A stretch of DNA of 64,000 bases from CAZART01 sp964487555 (lineage in GTDB: Bacteria > Bacteroidota > Rhodothermia > Rhodothermales > VXPQ01): assembly GCA_964487555.1 (NCBI GenBank), contig CAZART010000007.1:1-64000 (forward strand), read 5' to 3'. A program made the position numbers and the translations under genes. The notes under the pieces were generated by a model. It was not told the origin of the DNA. It saw nothing but the letters and a program-made list of their open reading frames with translations, and ran no database searches. Of the stretch, positions 1-7,094 are shown piece after piece. Position 1 is the stretch's first letter, and each line of letters starts with the position of its first letter.

Positions 1-1896
1 GAAAGCGGGAAGCGACTCCAGCGGCCCTGCCCCTGATTGGTACATCACGTATTCGTCCGTGCTGTTGTAGCTGGCATGGACGAGATCTCCGCCGGCCTGG
101 GGACAGCCCAACATATCCGATCCCTCGCACGGATCGGCTCCACCCGGCCCCGCGATCTCCAGGAAGGCGTAGTTCCTGGTGCCGGGTATCGTCTGTACGC
201 CTACTTCTGAGTTATACACGTCGGACGTTCGAAAGCGGAACGTCTCTGATATCGGCGTTTCGAAAAATGCCGATTCGCCTCGCACGCGCCAGTAGTAATC
301 CGTAAATGGAATCAGGCTGTCCACGTCCACCCAATTTTTCGTGGATGTCAATACCTGATACGGGGGGCCTTCGAAATCGGGCGACGTCGACAGTTCGATG
401 CGGTGTTCGGAGACGTATGGAACGACCGACCAGTGCAGCGTGAGATTCGTCGGTTGGCGATCGACGTCGTCGGCTGGAGAAACGAGAGCGGGCGCGCTGT
501 CCGGGAGCGGAGGCAAGGGCACACCACGGAGATTCAACGTATCCCACACATTCTGGACGATGCGATCGGCTGCCCGGAGTTCAGTGACGGAATCCAGGTT
601 GTCCTCACCTCGAGCCCAGACGACGGCAAGTACGATTTCCTGGGTGTCGTGAGGCCCGAGGCGGAAGGGGCCCGTCGACATCAACGATTTCCGGTCGCTC
701 GGCGTATTGCGACTTCCGAAACCGTCCACATTCACTTCGGACCAGTACGACCCCGTCGCCGGGTCGCCTGGATACATGAACGATGTCGGCTCATCGCCTC
801 CGTATCCTGATCCACCAAACGTCATCGGCGTCCCGTCCCGCCAGATGCCGCGCAAATAGTTATAGGCCTCGTGCGCCCCAAACGGATCTGCCTGCGGCGA
901 ACCGCCACCACTGTAAACAAGAAACTTCGACATTCCCACCTGTTCGCCCCGCTCATCCACGTGGCCGTCACCGTCGTTGTCCACACCGTCGGCAGGCCCA
1001 ACGGGTCCCTGAAGGAAATCGAACCCGATGGCGGGGGGTGCGGCTCCATAGCCTCTCCCGTCGATCTCGTCATCGTTATCGCCGTTGTAGGTGAAGGCCA
1101 TGCCCAACGTCGTATCGGAGCCGACGAAATCATCTGACGCATTGCCCAGATCTGCATCGTTCCAGAATCCGAAGTATACGTTGTCTATGGCGTGGGACTG
1201 CTTGTTGGTAATTCGGTATCGATAGAATGTGGTATGGTCCAGCGCAGCGCCCGTACTAAGCACGGCAAAGGCGGAAACGCTGATTTCGATGCCGAGCGGC
1301 GGGGTCTGGCCCCATAAGTGTGGCCCGCCCACGTCGTTCATCACCCACCAGAGCATCTGGTGTCCCGTAATTTCCGGGCGGTCTCCGCCGGCGAGGTTGT
1401 AGTTATCCGGATTGCCGTCGCCATCCTCGACCGGCGCACCCAGCTCCCACGGCCAGTCCCGAATGTCGGCCGTGGCTTCGCCGGTCTCGTCGAGGCGCTC
1501 GAGATCGCGAACCGTGACGTCGTAGATGCGGTCGTAGTCGGAGCAATCCGACGGATCTGGAAGCTCACCTTCGTCGGTCAGCGGACCTGGGAAGAATTCG
1601 AACGGCCCGTAGTCGGTCCCCGCGAAGCGAAGCTCGCCTTCGACCAGGCCGCCGATCCATATACCGGCGGCGAAAATCGCATTCGCATCGCCGCTTTTCG
1701 GGACCGTATAGATATTTCCGGCTCCCTTCCAGAAGAGGTTGCCGGCGTTATAGATGGCTGCCCGGACCTGATTTGCGTCGAGAAAGGCGCTCGCCCCTCC
1801 CGACGTGCACGTACCTACCTCCTGTCCGGCGCTGTCCGTGGACGTCGCGATAAGAAACCAGACTAAACACACACTTAACCGTAGCCGTCGCATCAT
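1..1896 (-). CDS. Secreted protein of the sorting-domain class, C-terminus off the window
   Basis: The frame is open from the start at 1896 to the window edge (632 codons visible), so the C-terminus is missing. An AGGAG at 1906-1910 lies 9 nt before the ATG; a second ATG follows directly. The N-terminus is a Sec signal peptide (two Arg, hydrophobic core, then SAGQ). The body has a 'GVDNDGDGHVDE' Asp-rich loop of the calcium-binding type near residue 300 and ends in a fibronectin-III-like stretch (about residues 465-560, 'YYWRVRGES'). It is a paralogue of the gene at 42137-43843, sharing segments such as 'YNAGNLFWKGAGN' versus 'YNNGLLFWNGSGN' and 'WWVMNDVGG' versus 'WWIMNDAGT'. That paralogue ends in a sorting/FlgD-like domain, so this protein probably does too. 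Function unknown; likely exported or surface-attached. Confidence 0.8.
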   Translation of the reverse strand, partial: MMRRLRLSVCLVWFLIATSTDSAGQEVGTCTSGGASAFLDANQVRAAIYNAGNLFWKGAGNIYTVPKSGDANAIFAAGIWIGGLVEGELRFAGTDYGPFEFFPGPLTDEGELPDPSDCSDYDRIYDVTVRDLERLDETGEATADIRDWPWELGAPVEDGDGNPDNYNLAGGDRPEITGHQMLWWVMNDVGGPHLWGQTPPLGIEISVSAFAVLSTGAALDHTTFYRYRITNKQSHAIDNVYFGFWNDADLGNASDDFVGSDTTLGMAFTYNGDNDDEIDGRGYGAAPPAIGFDFLQGPVGPADGVDNDGDGHVDERGEQVGMSKFLVYSGGGSPQADPFGAHEAYNYLRGIWRDGTPMTFGGSGYGGDEPTSFMYPGDPATGSYWSEVNVDGFGSRNTPSDRKSLMSTGPFRLGPHDTQEIVLAVVWARGEDNLDSVTELRAADRIVQNVWDTLNLRGVPLPPLPDSAPALVSPADDVDRQPTNLTLHWSVVPYVSEHRIELSTSPDFEGPPYQVLTSTKNWVDVDSLIPFTDYYWRVRGESAFFETPISETFRFRTSDVYNSEVGVQTIPGTRNYAFLEIAGPGGADPCEGSDMLGCPQAGGDLVHASYNSTDEYVMYQSGAGPLESLPAF

Positions 1897-2217
1897 TTCG
1901 GAGCGCTCCTGGCGATGTAAAGCTCGTGCAAGACAGACCATACGGACGATGCGACCTTGGTAAAAGCCTAATTCGAATCCCCACCATCCTTCTTAGCGCA
2001 CGCTGCGCCGACTACGTCCGCGTGAGTGGCAGCCTCGAAATCCATATCATCGAGTACGGCGATTACCACGAGCATTACGTGAAGCCTGTGAGGAGTCCCT
2101 TGCGTATTATTGGCTTCTCTAGGTGCCTGGATACTGCATCACGACGATGCACGAGGCACCACCTGCGAAGCATCCCTACACCCGCGCACTCGCCTGGCAC
2201 GTTCAATCCCATCCACC
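1897..2217. other. Intergenic region between divergent genes
   Basis: This 321 bp stretch separates the left-edge secreted-protein gene from the FAH-family gene, which point away from each other. It must hold both promoters, but I cannot pick out a convincing promoter, hairpin or repeat. An open frame extends upstream of the FAH gene from 2110, but its predicted residues look unlike the family. Confidence 0.5.
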
Positions 2218-3036
2218 ATGAAGCTGTTTCAGACTGCGGAGGGCCTCGCCGTTCGTACCGACGACGGAGACACTCTCGATATCGACGTGAACATCGACGC
2301 TCTCTTTACAGCAGACGACCCGGTTGCGCTTGTGTCGCAGTCCGTCGAATCTGTTCGACCGACGGAAATCAAGGACGTCCTGGCCCCGATCGGCCGGCAG
2401 GAGGTCTGGGCCGCCGGCGTGACTTATATTCGAAGCCGGAGCGCCCGCATGGCCGAGTCGGAGCAATCCGGCGGCGGCAGCTTTTATGACCGCGTTTACA
2501 CGGCCGAACGGCCTGAAATTTTCTTCAAGAGCACGCCGAGCCGCGTGGTGGATCCCGGCGGCTTCGTAGGTATCCGAAGTGATTCCAACTGGACCGTCCC
2601 TGAGCCCGAGCTCGCGCTGGCGATCACGTCCGAGGGCCGTCTCTTCGGCTACACGATCGGCAATGACGTGAGTGCCCGCGACATCGAGGGCGAAAACCCG
2701 CTCTACCTTCCGCAGGCGAAGGTCTACGCCGGCTCCTGCTCGCTTGGCCCGTGCATTCTCCTGGGCGACTCCGATCTTCCGCGCTCCACGGAGATCGTCA
2801 TGAAGATCGTCCGCGATGGTGAGGGCATTTTCAGCGGCGCGACCACGCTGGCCTCGCTGAAGCGAACTGCCGAAGAACTCATCGGCTATCTCTTCCGCGA
2901 CAATGTCTTTCCTGACGGCTGCTTTCTGCTTACCGGTACCGGGATCGTCCCTCCCGACGACTTCACCCTCCGCTCCGGCGACAAAATTTCGATATTGATC
3001 GAGCCCATCGGCGAGCTGGTCAATACGGTCGCGTAG
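2218..3036 (+). CDS. Fumarylacetoacetate hydrolase family protein (sugar-acid dehydratase-like)
   Basis: A 272-residue protein of the FAH fold, closest by eye to the COG3970 branch that contains 2-keto-3-deoxy-pentonate dehydratases of the KdaD/XylX type. Supporting motifs are 'VWAAGVTYIRSR', 'GGGSFYDRVY', 'ERPEIFFK', the metal-binding 'PEPELALAI' (Glu-x-Glu) and 'IGNDVSARD'. The start was placed at 2218 because the residues encoded upstream do not resemble the family; there is no clear Shine-Dalgarno. The gene is followed after 65 bp by a carboxylate transporter on the same strand, which suggests one unit for taking up and dehydrating a sugar acid or related carboxylate. The exact substrate cannot be read from the sequence; isomerase or hydrolase activity is possible in this superfamily. 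Confidence 0.8.
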   Translation: MKLFQTAEGLAVRTDDGDTLDIDVNIDALFTADDPVALVSQSVESVRPTEIKDVLAPIGRQEVWAAGVTYIRSRSARMAESEQSGGGSFYDRVYTAERPEIFFKSTPSRVVDPGGFVGIRSDSNWTVPEPELALAITSEGRLFGYTIGNDVSARDIEGENPLYLPQAKVYAGSCSLGPCILLGDSDLPRSTEIVMKIVRDGEGIFSGATTLASLKRTAEELIGYLFRDNVFPDGCFLLTGTGIVPPDDFTLRSGDKISILIEPIGELVNTVA

Positions 3037-3101
3037 GAACGGAGCCGGCGCGGCGCGTCGTTTTCTGCGCCACTAACGTAGCGATCGATCCATCTGAAAC
3101 C

Positions 3102-4463
3102 ATGCGCACCGCCTTCATCGGCCTTCTGCTTCTGCTCTTTGGATCGGGGTGTGGCGCAAGCGGTGAATATCCGAGCCGTCCCGTAACACTGATCTGCCCG
3201 TGGTCCGTCGGAGGCGGAACCGACCGCATCTCCCGCCAGATCGCGGCGCAGCTCGAACGGGAGCTTGGCGTGCCGGTCAACGTCATCAACGCCAGCGGCG
3301 GCGCCGGCGTCACGGGTCACACGCGAGGTGCGCTGGCGCGCCCGGACGGCTACACGATGACGATGATCACATCGGAGCTCAACATGCTCCACTGGCGTGG
3401 ACTTACCAACGTCACGTACCGCGAATTCCATCCGCTGATGCGCGTCAACCGGGACCACGCGGCCCTGTTCGTACGCGACGATGCACCGTGGTCCTCCATC
3501 GAGGAGCTGGAAACAGCGATCCGCGACCGGCCCGGCGCGTTGAAGGCCTCCGGAACGGCCTTCGGCGGCATCTGGCACGTCGCGCTTGCCGGATGGCTGA
3601 TCCACGCCGGCATGAGTCCGGACGACGTCGTATGGATCTCCCTGAACGGATCGGCCCCGTCGCTGCAGGAGCTGATGGCCGGGGGCGTCGACGTCGTAAG
3701 CTGTAGCGTGCCCGAGGCGCGGTCTCTCGTCGACGCCGGACGCGTCCGCTGCCTCACCGTGATGTCCGACGAGCGTCTTCCGTCGGTCCCGGATGTCCCC
3801 ACCTTGCAGGAATACGGTTCCGACTGGACGAGCTTCACGTGGCGCGGTCTCGCCCTCCCGCTCGACGTGCCTGACGAGCGGGTCGCCGTCCTGGAGCAAG
3901 CGCTCCGCAGCGTCGTGACGAGCGATGAATTCCGGCAGTTCTGCGAGCGTGCCGGCTTCGGCTGGACCGCCGACGGGTCGGACGAATTCCGCGCCTCGCT
4001 CGCACAGGAGAACGATCAATTCGGTGAGATCTTTCAAAGCGCCGCCTTCCAGTCGGTGCGTCGACAGACCTACGGCCCCTGGCTGTTCCCCTCGATCGTC
4101 GGCGTCCTGCTCGCGATCGCGCTCGCCGCTTCCGTCGTCGCTCACCATCGCCGCCGGCCGGCCGAACCCGATACCGGCGCTGCCGCCGCGAACCGCTTTT
4201 ACATGATGCTCTACGGCTCCGCCACCCGCCACGGCCTGATCGCGTGCCTCGGCGCCGTGGGCGGCGTCATTCTCTACATCCTCCTCGCAGAGCCCCTCGG
4301 CTACGTCGTCACGACCGCCCTCATTCTCTTTTCCCTTCTCTTGCTTCTGCGCGTCCGTCTGCCGGTCGCCGCCGTAACCGCCGTCGTCTTCGCGGCCGTA
4401 TCCTACCACCTGTTCGCCGTCTTGCTGCGCGTTTCGCTTCCGTGGGGAATTCTCGGATGGTGA
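3102..4463 (+). CDS. Tripartite tricarboxylate transporter: binding protein fused to TctB-like membrane domain
   Basis: This 453-residue protein joins two parts that are normally separate genes. Residues 1-17 are a lipoprotein-like signal ending at 'GSGC' (Cys17; the -3 residue is Gly rather than the usual Leu). Residues about 22-320 are a TctC/Bug-type solute-binding domain ('YPSRPVTLICPWSVGGGTD' near the N-terminus, 'GGAGVTGHT', 'DVPTLQEYG'). From about residue 328 there are four or five hydrophobic segments matching a TctB-like small permease subunit. The fusion would tether the binding protein to its permease. The stop at 4461-4463 is 1 bp from the TctA start, so the two are surely co-translated. 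Substrate unknown; the upstream FAH-family enzyme suggests a sugar acid or other carboxylate. Confidence 0.85.
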   Translation: MRTAFIGLLLLLFGSGCGASGEYPSRPVTLICPWSVGGGTDRISRQIAAQLERELGVPVNVINASGGAGVTGHTRGALARPDGYTMTMITSELNMLHWRGLTNVTYREFHPLMRVNRDHAALFVRDDAPWSSIEELETAIRDRPGALKASGTAFGGIWHVALAGWLIHAGMSPDDVVWISLNGSAPSLQELMAGGVDVVSCSVPEARSLVDAGRVRCLTVMSDERLPSVPDVPTLQEYGSDWTSFTWRGLALPLDVPDERVAVLEQALRSVVTSDEFRQFCERAGFGWTADGSDEFRASLAQENDQFGEIFQSAAFQSVRRQTYGPWLFPSIVGVLLAIALAASVVAHHRRRPAEPDTGAAAANRFYMMLYGSATRHGLIACLGAVGGVILYILLAEPLGYVVTTALILFSLLLLLRVRLPVAAVTAVVFAAVSYHLFAVLLRVSLPWGILGW

Positions 4464-4464
4464 G

Positions 4465-6006
4465 ATGATCGACGCGCTGCTGCAAGCCTTTCAACAGGTC
4501 ATCCTCAGTCCGGAGGTGCTGGCCATCATCCTTGCATCGGCGCTCTACGGTGTGTTCATGGGGTCGATGCCGGGCCTCACGGCCACGATGTCCGTGGCCC
4601 TCTTCATTCCCCTCACCTACTGGCTGGATCCGGTGCCCGCCCTCGCGGGCATCGTTACGATGGTCGCCTGCGCCATCTTCGCCGGCGACCTTCCGACGAC
4701 CCTCCTGCGCATCCCGGGCACGCCCGCCTCCGCTGCCTACGTCGACGATGCCTACGCATTTACCCGCCGCGGCCGGTCGGATTACGCCCTCGGCGTGGCC
4801 CTGGTCTCGAGCGTCCTCGGCGGCCTCTTCGGCGCCCTCGTGCTCATGGCGCTCGGAAATCAGCTCGCCCGAATCGCGACCGTGTTCAGCGTCGCCGAAT
4901 ACTTCTGGCTGTACGTTCTCGGTCTCAGCTCCGCCGTCGTCGTCTCGCGCGGCACGCTGAGCAAGGCCTCGCTCGGCATGCTGATCGGCCTGCTGCTTTC
5001 GACCGTGGGCCTAAGCGCCGTGCATACGGAGGCCCGCTTCACCTTCGGCCGCCCGGAGCTGTTTCAGGGGATCAACTTCATCCCCGCGATGATCGGGCTG
5101 TTTGGATTATCCGAAGTCCTGAACAACCTCATCAGCGGGAGCGTGGATGCGAGTCACGCCTCCTCCGTCCCTGCGAAAGCGCGCGGCCTGCGTCGCTTCC
5201 TGATCGCTCCGTTCACAGACGTCGTCAAGCCCGCCGTCGCCGTCGTCCGGCGGCGCCTACGGCATTCACTCCGATCCGGCGTCATCGGCTCGTTTGTCGG
5301 CATGCTGCCCGGCGCGGGCGCCGATATCGCCTCCTGGGTCTCTCTCGCCGCCTCGAAGCGCGCGAGCAAGACGCCGGAGGAATACGGCGAAGGCTCGATC
5401 GACGGCATCTCCGATGCCACGGCCGCCAACTCGTCGGCCCTGGCGGGCAGCTGGATTCCCGCGCTCGTCTTCGGCATCCCGGGCGACTCCATCACCGCAA
5501 TCGTCATCGGCGTGCTGCTGATGAAAAACCTGAATCCCGGCCCGGACATCTTCGTGGAGCAGGCCGGCCTGGTCTACAGCATCTACGTGATCTTCATCGT
5601 CGCCAATCTCGTCTTGCTGCCCGTAGGCCTGCTCGCGATTAAGGCCGGCTCTCGCGTCGTCCGGGTCCCGCAGCGCATCCTCATGCCGATCATCCTGCTC
5701 CTCTGCATCGTCGGCGCCTACGCCATCAACGGCAGCAACTTCGACGTCGCCGTCATGCTGGGAATGGGCCTGCTGGGCTTCGCGCTGGAACGCTACGACG
5801 TTCCGCTCGGCCCCGTCGTCCTCGGCATCATTCTCGGCGGCCCCCTCGAGGAGCGCTTCATCCAGATCCTCACCGCCGCCGGCGGCGACCCCCTGGCCTT
5901 CTTCGCCCGCCCCGTCGCCGCCGCACTCGGCGTGCTGTGCATCGCGCTGTGGGCGTGGGCCGTTTATTCAGCCCGAACGAAGCCACCGCACGCCGGCGCC
6001 GCGTAG
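4465..6006 (+). CDS. tctA: Tripartite tricarboxylate transporter permease TctA
   Basis: A 513-residue inner-membrane protein with about a dozen hydrophobic segments and TctA signatures: 'GSMPGLTATMSVAL' at the N-terminus (the conserved Gly-rich PG-L motif), 'LPTTLLRIPGTPAS', and in the second half 'GMLPGAGADIASW' and 'VFGIPGDSITAIVIG'. The internal repeat of the P-G motifs is characteristic of the family. It is the large channel subunit of a TTT-family secondary transporter driven by the ion gradient. It begins 1 bp after the TctC-TctB fusion gene, and together these supply all three TTT components. No terminator is evident directly after the stop. Confidence 0.92.
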   Translation: MIDALLQAFQQVILSPEVLAIILASALYGVFMGSMPGLTATMSVALFIPLTYWLDPVPALAGIVTMVACAIFAGDLPTTLLRIPGTPASAAYVDDAYAFTRRGRSDYALGVALVSSVLGGLFGALVLMALGNQLARIATVFSVAEYFWLYVLGLSSAVVVSRGTLSKASLGMLIGLLLSTVGLSAVHTEARFTFGRPELFQGINFIPAMIGLFGLSEVLNNLISGSVDASHASSVPAKARGLRRFLIAPFTDVVKPAVAVVRRRLRHSLRSGVIGSFVGMLPGAGADIASWVSLAASKRASKTPEEYGEGSIDGISDATAANSSALAGSWIPALVFGIPGDSITAIVIGVLLMKNLNPGPDIFVEQAGLVYSIYVIFIVANLVLLPVGLLAIKAGSRVVRVPQRILMPIILLLCIVGAYAINGSNFDVAVMLGMGLLGFALERYDVPLGPVVLGIILGGPLEERFIQILTAAGGDPLAFFARPVAAALGVLCIALWAWAVYSARTKPPHAGAA

Positions 6007-6037
6007 TTCCTGACACTTACCCTACCAGCTTTCGACA

Positions 6038-6088
6038 GCGCAGCACGGTCGAGCGTTAACTTCTGGCGCAGCATGGTCGACCGTTGAC
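6038..6088. repeat. Pair of 23-bp imperfect direct repeats upstream of tRNA-Ala
   Basis: Two copies, 6038-6060 and 6066-6088, differ at only three positions and start 28 bp apart. Both have the pattern GCGCAGCAnGGTCGAnCGTTnAC. They lie between the TctA stop and the tRNA promoter. They could be a protein-binding site or part of a recombination site; nothing in the sequence decides which. Confidence 0.6.
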
Positions 6089-6139
6089 GAACGATGAATA
6101 TGAAAAGGGAGTGGAACAGACCCTCGCCCTGCTCGTGCA

Positions 6140-6169
6140 TTGGAATCCAACGGCGCCGGTCGCTATACT
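6140..6169 (+). promoter_or_regulatory. Candidate promoter of tRNA-Ala
   Basis: TTGGAA at 6140-6145 and TATACT at 6164-6169 are separated by 18 bp, close to the general sigma-70 pattern. A start about 7 bp downstream would give a leader of roughly 40 nt before the tRNA. Members of this phylum often use a different promoter consensus, so confidence is moderate. Confidence 0.4.
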
Positions 6170-6214
6170 GACGCCGTTTTTCGATGCCCGCCGCGGCGGC
6201 ACCGACACACATCC

Positions 6215-6287
6215 GGGGCCATAGCTCAGCTGGTAGAGCGCTACAATGGCATTGTAGAGGTCAGGGGTTCGACTCCCCTTGGCTCCA
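6215..6287 (+). tRNA. tRNA-Ala (anticodon GGC)
   Basis: The 73-nt cloverleaf folds cleanly. The acceptor is GGGGCCA paired with TGGCTCC and includes the G3-U70 pair that marks alanine tRNAs. The D arm is GCTC/GAGC. The anticodon arm is CTACA/TGTAG around loop ATGGCAT, giving anticodon GGC for codon GCC. The T arm is AGGGG/CCCCT with loop TTCGACT. The discriminator is A, and CCA is not encoded. A hairpin followed by a T tract lies 7 nt downstream, and an integrase remnant follows. Confidence 0.96.
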
Positions 6288-6293
6288 CACCTC

Positions 6294-6341
6294 AAAAACC
6301 TGCCACAAACGCTGAATGCGGCGATTCTGGCGGGTTTTTTT
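6294..6341 (+). terminator. Rho-independent terminator after tRNA-Ala
   Basis: AACCTGCCA (6297-6305) pairs with TGGCGGGTT (6328-6336) with one G-U pair, around a 22-nt loop, followed by a run of T to 6341. An A tract precedes the stem, so it could act in both directions. Confidence 0.7.
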
Positions 6342-6422
6342 GTACCCCGCCGACACGCTGTTCTTGCAGCTTTTTGCAGCTTATTGAAGGGATGCGTAGA
6401 ACGGAGTTTGGGTGAGTGACCT

Positions 6423-6800
6423 CTATGCTCCTTCTGTAGAAGGCACCGCAAGCTCTTTTTTCAGGCTTTGGAGTTGGGCTTCTCGTTCCTCTACCCCACG
6501 TCGGAGGCGCTCGGCTTTCTCTGCAGGCGCCTCCGTCGCCTTGCCGAAGGTCTGTTCCATTTCTGGCCAAAACGCAGCAAACGTAGGTGTGCGTACTTCA
6601 ATGTCGTTTTCATATCGGCGTTTCCGGGGATCTCCTCTATACGGTAGAGATCGCCGCCCCGCAGAATGAACCAGCTCGCGAACGCGTGCCGCAGACTTTG
6701 ATAGGTGCTGTTGTCAGGCAGCTTTGCGTCTCTGCGATACTCTCGGAATCGCTCCGAAAGATATCCATCTCCCACCGCGCCATCCATCGCGCCCCGCCTC
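6423..6800 (-). pseudogene. Tyrosine recombinase (integrase) C-terminal remnant
   Basis: The minus strand encodes the last part of a phage-type tyrosine integrase: 'SLRHAFASWF' holds the Arg-x-x-His of the active site, and 'MKTTLKYAHL' holds the Tyr nucleophile. Between them the usual 'LGH' is 'PGN' ('EIPGNADMK'), which removes a catalytic His. After 'KYAHL' the reading frame changes: a neighbouring frame continues with 'FAAFWPEMEQTFG' and a Glu/Lys-rich helical tail ending at the stop 6423-6425. I find no N-terminal core-binding domain or first catalytic Arg upstream. This is best read as a truncated, frameshifted leftover of an integrated element whose target was the adjacent tRNA-Ala. Limits are approximate. 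Confidence 0.65.
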
Positions 6801-7094
6801 CATAGCGAGTGAGTGGACGTGAAGATGTCCATCGCGACGCACCCGGCCCGGGGGAGCTCGAGCCGCCGCCCCTCCACGTCGTCGTACCAGCTTCAAACAC
6901 TTTGTTCTCGACCGCCTGGCGATGGGTAGAAGTACCCACACCGCTTCGGTTCATTTACCGAGATCGAATCGGTGGGTTCACGGCCGCATTTCCGTGCAGT
7001 TTCCTATTCAGAGATGTACGCGCATCCGCGATACCTCTTCTAACGCTGAAATTAACAGCCGGCTCCTAACGGCACAGTTCTAAAAAAGAAAAGC

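Noticed and set aside
2886..4409. 507-codon minus-strand frame over the TctC-TctB gene
   Set aside because: Antisense to a clear transporter gene; composition is low-complexity Gly/Asp/Arg typical of a shadow frame.
6215..7094. An intact genomic island with a second attachment site in the window
   Set aside because: I found no second copy of the tRNA 3' end by eye, and only one integrase fragment; borders cannot be claimed.
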